In this document: in pieces, positions 1 through 6,782 of the stretch
Layout of the letters: the number at the start of each line of letters is the position of its first letter
How positions within the stretch are numbered: position 1 is the first letter of the stretch
Assembly: GCA_029857855.1 (NCBI GenBank)
Contig: JAOUGG010000100.1
Location: 1-7,631, forward strand
Length of the DNA: 7,631 nucleotides
Origin: Acidimicrobiia bacterium
Lineage (GTDB): Bacteria > Actinomycetota > Acidimicrobiia > Acidimicrobiales > SZUA-35
Direction: 5' to 3'
The notes under the pieces: model-generated
What the model saw: only the letters and a program-made list of their open reading frames with translations
Database searches by the model: none
What the model was told of the DNA's origin: nothing
Position numbers and translations under genes: made by a program

Positions 1-1560
1 GTCCATCGAGGCGTGCAGCGAGACCAGCCCGCCGAACAGGATCAGACCGAACGCCAGCAGCGCGCCGCCGAGGTAGGCGGCGTAGGTTTTGAGCGGTGCC
101 TGGATCACCCGCCAGACCGTGACCACGACACCGCCGGTCAGGACGGTGGCGATCGTCGATTGGGCGCCGTCGCCGCCCGGCAGGAGTCGGGACAGCTCGG
201 GGATCACCTGTTCGACGAGCCAGGGCAGCAGCACCAGGAGGGTCAACAGCCCGAGGCCGAGGGAGGCCAGCGCCACCACGGCGTAGTTGCTGATCGTGCG
301 GAGCCGACCCTGTTCGGTGAAGGAGCGGAGCACCAGGATGACGACCACCACACCCAGCACGAGCAGGCCCGGGGTGGCCAGGCGGTTGTAGGCGATCGCG
401 CCGTTGGCGGAGGTGATGATGGGGGAGCGGATCATCCGGCCGATCGGCCAGGCCAGGAGGCCGACGACCGCCATCAGCAGGCCGAGGTGCCAGAAGAGTT
501 GGAGCATGGTCCAGACCGCGGTGACGAGGAGCCCTCCTCGGCCGCTGGACAGGTATTTGCGGCGGGCCAGGAGCCGGGGAAAGAGTTGGTCGGTCGGGGT
601 GTCAGGTGGGCTGACGAGCTGGAAGCGTTGGCGGCGGTGGCTGACCGTGCAGTAGTTCGGGTCGCCCAGGATCGGCTTGGCGCTGGTCGGGCTCGGCTCC
701 GGTCCGACGGCGATCCGCCACGCCGATGCCGCGTACCCGCCGCCCGAGACGCTGGAGATGACATCGGCCTGGCCGAGGAGGCCGGCCGAACCGTCGGGTC
801 GGGGATCGTCGACGGGGGTCTCCTCCAGCGCGGAGAGGGCACCGAGGCTGAAGGCGGCCGACCGGATTCCGCCGCCCGAGAGGCAAATCCCGAATCCGGG
901 TGGCTGGTGGCCGGGCGGCGGCCACGTTGTGGCGTCGGGGACGTAGGCGGCCGGCTCGGTGTCGTCGAAGATGGCGCGGAACACATGGGAAACGGCGCGG
1001 ATGAACCACGAGGTGAGGGTCGTGACGAACCCGGCCACCAGGATCCCCGTCAACAGCCAGCGGATCCAGCTCAGCGTCGAGATCGTGGTGGCCAGCTCGA
1101 GCTGGTAGTTGCCTCGCAGCACGTCGATGTTCGACCTGGTGAGGGTATCGGCGATGGCGGTGACGATCAGCGTCACCACCGACATGGCGCCCAGCGCCGG
1201 ACCCGCGTTCCGGCTCCGCTCGAGGTGGGTGTCCCACGACTCGACCCACCAGGTCGCCAGGAACACGCCGAGGCCGAGCAGATAGACCGTGGCCAGCACG
1301 AGGTCCCGGCCCATCGAGTTGCGGAACGTCTCCACGTTGCACACCTGCGTGAACTGGTCGCGGGGAGCATTCTCCAGTGCCGAGAGCTGGAGCTGGAGCG
1401 CCTCACCAAGGCAGGTGTTCTCCCCCGAGAAAAGGGCCTGGTAGGCGACGACGACGAGGCCGATCAGGCCGACGACCCAGGCGAAGTACAGCGCAAGTGC
1501 CCTACCCCCATGTTTGCTGTAGTCGGCCGACAAGCGGCCGAACCAGTGAAATCCGTTCAC
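1..1560 (-). CDS. Multi-pass membrane patatin-like phospholipase, 3' end cut by window edge
   Basis: The frame is open for 520 codons from a GTG at 1560 to the left edge, so the C-terminus is missing. Seen: hydrophobic, probably membrane-spanning stretches near residues 21-40, 86-105, 121-139 and 164-181. A patatin-type domain follows, with the oxyanion-hole motif LSGGGIRSAAFSLG at 227-240 and the nucleophile motif SSVSGGGY at 269-276, the likely catalytic serine being S272. More hydrophobic stretches follow near 343-375, 396-412, 426-450 and 498-514. Known of the family: patatin-like enzymes hydrolyse acyl esters of lipids with a Ser-Asp dyad; the Asp (DG motif) should lie beyond position 1. 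The start is GTG because no other in-frame ATG, GTG or TTG lies between it and the in-frame TGA near 1676, and the hydrophobic N-terminus begins soon after; its ribosome site is weak. It lies 114 bp after the amidohydrolase gene on the same strand. Inferred: an integral membrane lipid acyl hydrolase; substrate unknown. Confidence 0.85.
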   Translation of the reverse strand, partial: MNGFHWFGRLSADYSKHGGRALALYFAWVVGLIGLVVVAYQALFSGENTCLGEALQLQLSALENAPRDQFTQVCNVETFRNSMGRDLVLATVYLLGLGVFLATWWVESWDTHLERSRNAGPALGAMSVVTLIVTAIADTLTRSNIDVLRGNYQLELATTISTLSWIRWLLTGILVAGFVTTLTSWFIRAVSHVFRAIFDDTEPAAYVPDATTWPPPGHQPPGFGICLSGGGIRSAAFSLGALSALEETPVDDPRPDGSAGLLGQADVISSVSGGGYAASAWRIAVGPEPSPTSAKPILGDPNYCTVSHRRQRFQLVSPPDTPTDQLFPRLLARRKYLSSGRGGLLVTAVWTMLQLFWHLGLLMAVVGLLAWPIGRMIRSPIITSANGAIAYNRLATPGLLVLGVVVVILVLRSFTEQGRLRTISNYAVVALASLGLGLLTLLVLLPWLVEQVIPELSRLLPGGDGAQSTIATVLTGGVVVTVWRVIQAPLKTYAAYLGGALLAFGLILFGGLVSLHASMD

Positions 1561-1674
1561 GGTTGATTGCCCACTTTCTCGCCCGGAACGTCGTGCCCAA
1601 ACAATAGTTGCTCGGTCCGACGCCGGCTGTCTCTCTCCTGTGGTGTGCGGTTCCGATGCCGGTCGGCGAGCTGA

Positions 1675-2379
1675 TCAGGGGGTGAGGGCGGCGGTCGCCC
1701 ACACGCCGGCGTCGGCACCGGCCGAGGCGACGACCCGTCCGTCGGGAGCCCAGATGGCCGAACCGCCGGCCGCCCGATCGTAGCCTTCACCGGTCGGCCC
1801 GGCGAACGACGCGATGGCGACCCAGACGTGATGGCGGTCCACGATGCCCCGGGCCCGTTCGGGTTGCACGTCGGCGTCGTCGATCGACTCCAACACGCCG
1901 GCGGCATAGACGTCGATGCCGAGCGCCGTGGCGGCGTCGGTCTGTGCGGCCACGCCGGTGTCCTTGCAGATGGCGAGACCGATACGGCAGCCGTCGACGT
2001 CGAGCACCGCCGGCCCGCCACCCGGTGTGAACACGGCCTGTTCGGCGGACCCGAGGAACATCTTGCGGTAGGCGACGGAGGCTCCGTCGCCGTCGACGGC
2101 CAACACGGCGATGTGGCGATCGGCTCCGGTCGAGACCGAGGCTCCGGCGAGCGCGATCACACCGTGCTCAGCGCAGGTCGCAACGAGCGGGTCCAGGCGG
2201 GAGTCGTTCGCCGGGATCGATTCGGCGTCGAAGTGGTAGCCGGTCAGCGACAGCTCGGGGAACACCACGACCCGGGCGCCGGCCAGGGCGACGATCCGGG
2301 CGTGCTCGCGAACGTTGGCCTCGATGTCGTGCGGAACGCACCGAGGCTGGGCCACGGCCAGCGTGAGCGGTGAGCGCAT
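1675..2379 (-). CDS. Carbon-nitrogen hydrolase (nitrilase superfamily)
   Basis: A 234-residue cytoplasmic amidohydrolase. The nitrilase-superfamily catalytic residues are all visible: E42 in FPELSLTGY, K106 in YRKMFLG, C138 in LAICKDTG, and E113 in GSAEQAVFTPG, a candidate for the structural fourth residue. Known: these enzymes cleave non-peptide C-N bonds (amides, carbamoyl groups, sometimes nitriles) through a cysteine thioester intermediate. The length is at the short end for the family (usually about 260-300), and the ending is compact, with the typical late motif GGSAIWAPDGRVVASA at 205-220. After the nucleophile the sequence reads KDTG, not the common YDxRFPE, so it is not a standard omega-amidase (Nit2) or carbamoylputrescine amidase, and I cannot name a substrate. 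The ATG at 2379 is chosen because the fold begins at once (LTLAVAQPRC). The gene starts 34 bp after the YczE-type gene, so it is probably co-transcribed with it. Confidence 0.9.
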   Translation of the reverse strand: MRSPLTLAVAQPRCVPHDIEANVREHARIVALAGARVVVFPELSLTGYHFDAESIPANDSRLDPLVATCAEHGVIALAGASVSTGADRHIAVLAVDGDGASVAYRKMFLGSAEQAVFTPGGGPAVLDVDGCRIGLAICKDTGVAAQTDAATALGIDVYAAGVLESIDDADVQPERARGIVDRHHVWVAIASFAGPTGEGYDRAAGGSAIWAPDGRVVASAGADAGVWATAALTP

Positions 2380-2413
2380 GCAGCCAGTGTGCCCGATTCC
2401 CCGGTTGGGTCGG

Positions 2414-3301
2414 TCAGACCCGGGGACCGGGCGCGGCGACCGTCTGGCGTTGGTCGACGGCCATCCGAAGCTGACGTCCCAGCCGGTGGTCGTTCAGAGC
2501 ACGTTGACCGGCCCGCAGGATCGGGCTGATCGTCAACACGAAGACCACGGTGGCCGGTCCGAAGTCGCCGCCGAGCGCGAGGCCGGTGACCACGATCAGA
2601 ACCTCGAGCGTGGTACGCACCCGGAACGGGTTGATGCCTCGTTCCTCGGCCGCCTTCATCAGCAGTTCGAGCGACCCGCCACCGAATCCGGCGTGGAGAA
2701 CCAGGGCGATGGCCGCGGCGATGATGAGGATGCCGAGACCGACGAAGGTGAATCGAACGGCCAGGACGTCGGGTTCACGGATCAACCGCATGAACGTGTC
2801 GACCGCGATGCCGTTGCTCACCGTGTAGAAGAGTGCGGAGGGCCGGGGTCGTTGCCCGAGGCTGGTGGCGACTGCGAACAGGCAGCCGGTGAAGAGCCAG
2901 CCGGCCTGACCGAGACTCAGACCGACGTGGTCGCGGATGGCGGTGAGCATCACGTCGTAGGCCGGCACGCCGAGGTTGGCGCGGACGAACAGCGTCACGC
3001 CGAGTCCGATCATCGTCGAGCCCAGCAGGAGGCTGGCGATCTGGGAGAAACCGCTTCGGGTGGCGGGGGTGGCCACACGTTCCCCGGCGGCCATGATGCC
3101 GGCCCGGGTGAAGCCCACGAACCACTTCGTGGTCTCGGCGGTGGTTTCCGCGGTCGACTGCACGCCGCTGACAACCGCGTCGGAGACGGGGTTGCGGACC
3201 ATCGACGCGGTCAGTTCAACCAGGGTGGATTTCGGCTTCACACTCCTAGTCAACGGCAGGTTTTGCCTCGACACGAGCCGTTTCGACGTCGCAGGTGTCA
3301 C
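2414..3301 (-). CDS. YczE/YyaS/YitT-type multi-pass membrane protein
   Basis: A 295-residue integral membrane protein. Seen: a polar N-terminal region of about 85 residues, then hydrophobic segments near residues 87-106, 132-149, 158-174, 184-203, 231-246 and 248-266, and a short basic tail. Recognisable family features are VRANLGVPAYDVM (106-118) after the first segment, GFGGGSLELLMKA (205-217), and FRVRTTLEV (226-234) before the fifth segment. These match the repeated half-domains of the Bacillus YczE group, whose transport or signalling role is not settled. The longest frame starts at GTG 3301; an internal ATG at 3202 would give 262 residues and still keep all membrane segments. Family members are commonly nearer 210-220 residues, so the N-terminal extension, or the start, is doubtful. 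Neither start has a clear ribosome site. The gene lies 40 bp after the ABC ATPase gene and 34 bp before the amidohydrolase gene, which suggests one operon. Confidence 0.82.
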   Translation of the reverse strand: MTPATSKRLVSRQNLPLTRSVKPKSTLVELTASMVRNPVSDAVVSGVQSTAETTAETTKWFVGFTRAGIMAAGERVATPATRSGFSQIASLLLGSTMIGLGVTLFVRANLGVPAYDVMLTAIRDHVGLSLGQAGWLFTGCLFAVATSLGQRPRPSALFYTVSNGIAVDTFMRLIREPDVLAVRFTFVGLGILIIAAAIALVLHAGFGGGSLELLMKAAEERGINPFRVRTTLEVLIVVTGLALGGDFGPATVVFVLTISPILRAGQRALNDHRLGRQLRMAVDQRQTVAAPGPRV

Positions 3302-3341
3302 ATGCGACCACTGTGCGAACCGGAGGTTGACAGAAGGTTGC

Positions 3342-4241
3342 CTACGTTGATCGGCGACCTGGTTCGAGTTCGGGATCGGCGGCGATCAGACGTCGGGTGT
3401 AGGGGTGGCTCGGATTGGCGAGCACCGATTCGATCGGTCCGGATTCGACGACCTGCCCCGATCGGAGCACGACGATGTCGTCGGCCATGTGGAGCGCCAC
3501 CGACAGATCGTGGGTGACGAAGAGATAGCTCAAACCACCCGATCGCTGGAGATCGACGAGGAGGTTGAGGATTCGAGCCTGGGCCGACACGTCGATCGAT
3601 GCCGTCGGTTCGTCGAGGATCAGCACCTCGGGGTCGAGTGCCAGGGCGCGGGCGATGGCGATGCGCTGCAACTGTCCGGTGGAGAAGCTGTCGGGATATC
3701 GATGGAGATCACTGCGGCCGAGACCAACTCGTTCGAGGGCGGCCACGACCTGTTCCTCGATCGGGCCCTCCGATGTTCGACCGTGGGCCTTCAGTGCCCG
3801 CCCGATCGAGTCGAGTACGTTGCGCTTCGGATTGAGGGAGGTGGCCGAGTGCTGGGTGATGAGCTGGCAGCACCGGTGGAACCGGCGGATGGCCGAACGG
3901 TCGAGTTTGTGGGTCGGAAGCTCGACGGCGGGTCGACCCCGGCCGCCCTCCATGGCGCGGCTGCTCCGAAGGTACACGCCGCCGGCTGTGGGCTTCTCGA
4001 GCCCGGCGACGCATCGACACAGCGTGGTCTTCCCGCCACCGGATTCGCCGACGACGGCCAGGGTGGTTCCACGCCGAATATCGAACGACACCCGATCGAG
4101 GGCCACGCTGTTCGCTCCCGCCACCTGGAACACACCGCGGCGGATCGGGAAGTACTTGGTCAGGTCGCGGACCGACAACACGATGTCATCTCCGGGAGGA
4201 TCCCGAAGATCGATGACGTTGTCGTTGCCCTGGTCGCTCAC
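3342..4241 (-). CDS. Oligopeptide/dipeptide-type ABC transporter ATP-binding protein (OppF/DppF-like)
   Basis: Counting from GTG 4241 the product has 299 residues. Seen in order: Walker A GESGGGKTT (65-73), Q-loop with Q130 in ITQHSATSLNP, signature FSTGQLQRIAIARAL (186-200), Walker B VLILDEP with D210 and E211, switch histidine H244 in FVTHD, and the C-terminal HPYTRRL motif (279-285) typical of peptide-transporter ATPases. Known: OppF/DppF subunits pair with OppD/DppD and two permeases to drive uptake of peptides or other small solutes. The signature is unusual: the canonical LSGGQ (FSGGQ in OppF) reads FSTGQ. The open frame extends to ATG 4328, but its first 29 residues are low-complexity G/P/S-rich and occupy the divergent promoter region, so I prefer the GTG. 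No permease, second ATPase or solute-binding gene is present in the window, and the upstream gene is divergent, so the partners must be encoded elsewhere. Confidence 0.88.
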   Translation of the reverse strand: MSDQGNDNVIDLRDPPGDDIVLSVRDLTKYFPIRRGVFQVAGANSVALDRVSFDIRRGTTLAVVGESGGGKTTLCRCVAGLEKPTAGGVYLRSSRAMEGGRGRPAVELPTHKLDRSAIRRFHRCCQLITQHSATSLNPKRNVLDSIGRALKAHGRTSEGPIEEQVVAALERVGLGRSDLHRYPDSFSTGQLQRIAIARALALDPEVLILDEPTASIDVSAQARILNLLVDLQRSGGLSYLFVTHDLSVALHMADDIVVLRSGQVVESGPIESVLANPSHPYTRRLIAADPELEPGRRST

Positions 4242-4279
4242 GTGCTGACACCCCGATCCGGTCAGCGAGGGGGACACCC

Positions 4280-4285
4280 ATGGTA
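4280..4285 (-). promoter_or_regulatory. Possible -10 element for the minus-strand ATPase operon
   Basis: On the minus strand the hexamer TACCAT matches four of six positions of the TATAAT consensus, including the first A and final T. It would place transcription initiation about 31 nt upstream of the GTG at 4241, which fits that start and not the longer frame from 4328. No good -35 element is visible at 16-18 bp, so this is a weak suggestion. Confidence 0.2.
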
Positions 4286-4321
4286 CACGTCCTGAGGTGG
4301 GGGCGCCTGGCGAGCCGCCGG

Positions 4322-4350
4322 TTGCCATCGTCGCCGTCGCGGGCGACTAT
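4322..4350 (+). promoter_or_regulatory. Possible promoter of the exported DUF6351-type gene
   Basis: TTGCCA (4322-4327) resembles a -35 element and is followed, after 17 bp, by GACTAT (4345-4350), a weak -10 candidate with the conserved A and final T. Initiation near 4357 would leave a leader of about 30 nt that carries the ribosome site. This is pattern matching against the housekeeping sigma consensus only. Confidence 0.3.
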
Positions 4351-4370
4351 GGAACGAGGCGGGGGTCTGC

Positions 4371-4380
4371 AAAGGGGGAA
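4371..4380 (+). promoter_or_regulatory. Shine-Dalgarno site deciding the start at 4387
   Basis: The purine run AAAGGGGGAA ends 6 nt before the ATG at 4387. The frame is open upstream to another ATG at 4297, but that one has no comparable site and would put 30 extra residues in front of an otherwise normal signal peptide. The site therefore supports ATG 4387. Confidence 0.7.
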
Positions 4381-4386
4381 TCTTCC

Positions 4387-6660
4387 ATGGTCCTATGTCG
4401 TCGTGCGATCGTCTTCGTCACCGCACTTGCGTTCATCGTTTCCGTCGCGACCGCTGTCGATGCCGCACCCGGTGCGGTACTCGACATCGAGGTGGTGTCG
4501 AGCCCGGCCGATCAGGTGTCGGGTGGCGACGCCCGCCTGGTCATCACCGTGCCCCCGGGTCTCGTCGACAAGGTCGGCGTGTTCGTCGATGGCGTCGACC
4601 AGACCGACCACTTCACCGTCGCCGGCAAGGGCCGACTCGACGGCGTCGTCGACGGGCTCGCCCAGGGCGACAACGAGGTCACGGTTGTGACCAACCGGCG
4701 CAACCCCCGGGCCGCGGCCCGTCGGTCGATCACGCTCACCAATCATCCGATCACAGGGCCGATCTTCTCCGGTCCGCAGCAAGATCCATTCTTCTGCTCC
4801 ACCGACGGCCACTACGGCAACGCCGAACTCGACGGACCGCTCGACGACGACTGCTCGATGGCGACGAAGGTGTCGTTCAAGTACCGCACGACCGCCGGTG
4901 GTTGGGCCGACTACGATCCCGACGCCGTCCGCCCGGCCGACATGGCCACCACCACGACGATGGACGGCGACACCGTCGACTACATCGTGCGCTGGGAGCG
5001 GGGCACGATCAACCGGTTCATCTACTCCATCGCGGTGCTCTCCCCGAATGCCCAGGACGCCGACGAGCCCGACCTGTCGGCCTGGAACGACCGCCTCATC
5101 TACTACTTCCAGGGCGGGGTGGCCATCGGCCACTACCAGGGTGACCCCAGCCGCAGCCGGATGCTGTACGACCACGGCCTCGGGCTGGGCTACGCCGTCG
5201 CCTATTCCACCGGTACCAAGACCGGCACCCACTACAACCTCGTCGTCGGCGGCGAGACGGCGGTCATGGTGAAGGACCGCTTCGTCAGCGCCTACGCCAA
5301 CCCCGAGTACACCGTCGGCGTCGGCGGGTCGGGCGGTGGCATCCAACAGTACGTCTACGCCCAGAACCATCCCGGCCTGATCGACGCCGGTGTGCCCCAG
5401 TACTCCTATCCCGACATGATCACGCAGGCCATTCACGTCGGTGACTGCGAACTGCTGGAACGGTGGATGGACTTCCGGCTGTTCAACGGCGAGACGATGT
5501 GGGCCGACTGGACCAATCGAACGCTACTGGAGGGGATGAACGCCTCGAACACGGTGGCCAACAACTTCGCCGCGGTGATGCCGCCGGGCTACCCGTCGGG
5601 TACCTCGGAGTGCATCAACGCCTGGCGTGGTCTCTCACCGCTGGTTCTCAATCCCCACTTCGGGACCGCCCCCGGCATCACGCCCGCCCAGCAGGCCGCT
5701 GTCGAATGGACCCACTTCGGCGACGCCGTCAACGTCTACGGCCGCAACGCCGACGGGTTCGCCAACTCGATCTGGGACAACGTCGGGGTGCAATACGGTC
5801 TGGGCGCGTTGGTCGACGGGGCCATCACCCCCGAGCAGTTCCTCGATCTTAACGCCAACGCCGGATCGTGGAAGAACGAGCCCGACATGGTCCAGGAGGG
5901 CTGCCCATTCCTGTCATTCCTGTGCCCCGACCCGGCTTCGTTGGGCGGCCTCGATCCGTTCCCCGACATCTGGCCCGACCTGGTCGACCCGTGGAGCGCC
6001 CGCAACATGGCGCTGTCACCCGACGGGGGGGCCACCCCGGCTCCCCGGAAGGCCGCCGATGATGGTGCGGTCGACGCGGTCCTGGCCTCGGGCCTCGTCA
6101 ACCGGGGCGACATCCAGATCCCGATGATCGATTGGCGCAACTACCTCGAGCGGGAGCTCGACATGCACAACTCCCACCAATCGTTCGCCACCCGCCAGCG
6201 GCTCCTGAACCACGACGGTGACGCGTCGAACCAGATCGTCTGGTTCACCGATTCGATCGCTGGTTCACCCCGGTTCGATCAGACGCCGATGGCGTTCGAG
6301 GTGATCGACGAGTGGATGGCCAACATCGCCGCCAATCCCAACGGCGGCGTGGCCGGCAACAAGCCGAGCCGGGCGGTCGATTCCTGCTTCGACGCTGACG
6401 GAGCGCTCCTGCACGCCGGCGATGGCGTCTGGTCGGGCATTCTCGACGACGCGGCCCCGGGGCCGTGCACCGAACGGTTCCCGGTATTCTCGAGCTCCCG
6501 CATCGTGGCCGGAGCGCCGATCACGGGCGACGTGTTCGCCTGCGATCTGAAACCGGTGGCCGCCGCCGTCGCCGACGGCACCTACGGATCATGGATACCG
6601 TCGGCGGCCGAGCAGGCGCGGTTGGAGGCGATCTTCCCCGACGGCGTCTGCGCCTACTGA
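4387..6660 (+). CDS. Exported DUF6351-family protein, putative serine hydrolase
   Basis: A 757-residue precursor. Seen: a Sec-type signal peptide (basic CRR at 4-6, hydrophobic core 8-24, likely cleavage after VDA at 26); an Ig-like N-terminal region; NHPITGPIFSGP (119-130); a cysteine pair, C137 and C156, in a conserved-looking block; GVGGSGGGIQQY (311-322), which resembles an alpha/beta-hydrolase nucleophile elbow with S315; a distal acidic/histidine block PMIDWRNYLE and DMHNSHQSF (579-600) with D582, D592, H594 and H597; and a C-terminal cysteine near the end (GVCAY). I recognise the overall layout as DUF6351, an uncharacterised family of mostly secreted bacterial proteins; this comes from memory, not a search. 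Inferred: an extracellular or cell-wall esterase/hydrolase using S315 with a distal Asp and His. It is transcribed away from the ATPase gene and ends 13 bp before a strong hairpin. The frame is intact. Confidence 0.82.
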   Translation: MVLCRRAIVFVTALAFIVSVATAVDAAPGAVLDIEVVSSPADQVSGGDARLVITVPPGLVDKVGVFVDGVDQTDHFTVAGKGRLDGVVDGLAQGDNEVTVVTNRRNPRAAARRSITLTNHPITGPIFSGPQQDPFFCSTDGHYGNAELDGPLDDDCSMATKVSFKYRTTAGGWADYDPDAVRPADMATTTTMDGDTVDYIVRWERGTINRFIYSIAVLSPNAQDADEPDLSAWNDRLIYYFQGGVAIGHYQGDPSRSRMLYDHGLGLGYAVAYSTGTKTGTHYNLVVGGETAVMVKDRFVSAYANPEYTVGVGGSGGGIQQYVYAQNHPGLIDAGVPQYSYPDMITQAIHVGDCELLERWMDFRLFNGETMWADWTNRTLLEGMNASNTVANNFAAVMPPGYPSGTSECINAWRGLSPLVLNPHFGTAPGITPAQQAAVEWTHFGDAVNVYGRNADGFANSIWDNVGVQYGLGALVDGAITPEQFLDLNANAGSWKNEPDMVQEGCPFLSFLCPDPASLGGLDPFPDIWPDLVDPWSARNMALSPDGGATPAPRKAADDGAVDAVLASGLVNRGDIQIPMIDWRNYLERELDMHNSHQSFATRQRLLNHDGDASNQIVWFTDSIAGSPRFDQTPMAFEVIDEWMANIAANPNGGVAGNKPSRAVDSCFDADGALLHAGDGVWSGILDDAAPGPCTERFPVFSSSRIVAGAPITGDVFACDLKPVAAAVADGTYGSWIPSAAEQARLEAIFPDGVCAY

Positions 6661-6671
6661 CCAGTACCGAA

Positions 6672-6714
6672 CTGGCGGCCACAGACCCACCTTTCGGTGG
6701 TCTGTGGCCGCCGG
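6672..6714. terminator. Strong hairpin between convergent genes, probable bidirectional terminator
   Basis: The 14-nt arm GGCGGCCACAGACC (6674-6687) is exactly complementary to 6699-6712. After a single bulged C at 6688 the stem continues with ACC/GGT, closing a TTTC loop (6692-6695). It begins 13 bp after the TGA of the DUF6351-type gene. There is no T-run on either side, which is common for terminators in high-GC actinomycetes. Its position between converging genes suggests it stops transcription from both directions. Confidence 0.75.
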
Positions 6715-6745
6715 AATGGGTGGGACACCGGTCCCGATCCAGGTT

Positions 6746-6782
6746 TGCGCGATCAGCGGTCGTGGACACGCAAGATCGCGCA
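6746..6782. repeat. 9-bp perfect inverted repeat downstream of the oxidoreductase gene
   Basis: TGCGCGATC (6746-6754) and GATCGCGCA (6774-6782) are perfect inverted copies 19 bp apart, and the spacer contains a small palindrome, CGTGGACACG (6761-6770). On the minus strand it lies about 20 bp after the TAG of the quinone oxidoreductase gene. It could be a second terminator-like structure serving that gene, or a protein-binding site; the sequence does not decide between these. Confidence 0.45.

Noticed and set aside
13..1566. A 517-codon plus-strand open frame covering the left end
   Set aside because: It lies exactly opposite the patatin-like frame. Its product is a featureless run rich in Asp, Gly, Arg, Glu and Gln with no hydrophobic core, which is typical of the antisense of a GC-rich gene. 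The minus strand carries clear catalytic motifs and membrane segments.
1557..1650. A possible leader peptide ending in a GTGA overlap with the patatin start, with AGGAGAG near 1632-1638
   Set aside because: The purine-rich site has no start codon at a usable distance, and the overlapping frame is just the tail of a long antisense-like frame through the amidohydrolase gene. The overlap is most likely chance.
2315..3517. A 400-codon plus-strand open frame
   Set aside because: It is antisense to the YczE-type gene and parts of both neighbours, crosses gene boundaries, and has a D/G/R/H-rich composition without any recognisable motif.
3405..4295. A 296-codon plus-strand open frame
   Set aside because: It is the antisense of the ABC ATPase, whose Walker A, signature, Walker B and switch histidine are all readable on the minus strand.
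4242..4328. Extension of the ABC ATPase to the ATG at 4328
   Set aside because: The extra 29 residues are G/P/S-rich with no family similarity, and they would occupy the divergent promoter region. The GTG at 4241 gives a normal OppF-like length.
4297..4386. Extension of the exported protein to the ATG at 4297
   Set aside because: It would bury the signal peptide behind 30 residues, and it lacks the strong ribosome site that precedes the ATG at 4387.
4393..5436. A 347-codon minus-strand open frame opposite the exported protein
   Set aside because: The composition is Val/Gly/Asp/His-rich shadow sequence, with no ribosome site and no motif. The plus strand has a signal peptide and family blocks over the same stretch.
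6241..6269. Direct repeat TGGTTCACC spaced by 11 bp
   Set aside because: It is short, lies inside the DUF6351-type coding sequence, and falls in two different reading frames; it is consistent with chance in biased sequence.
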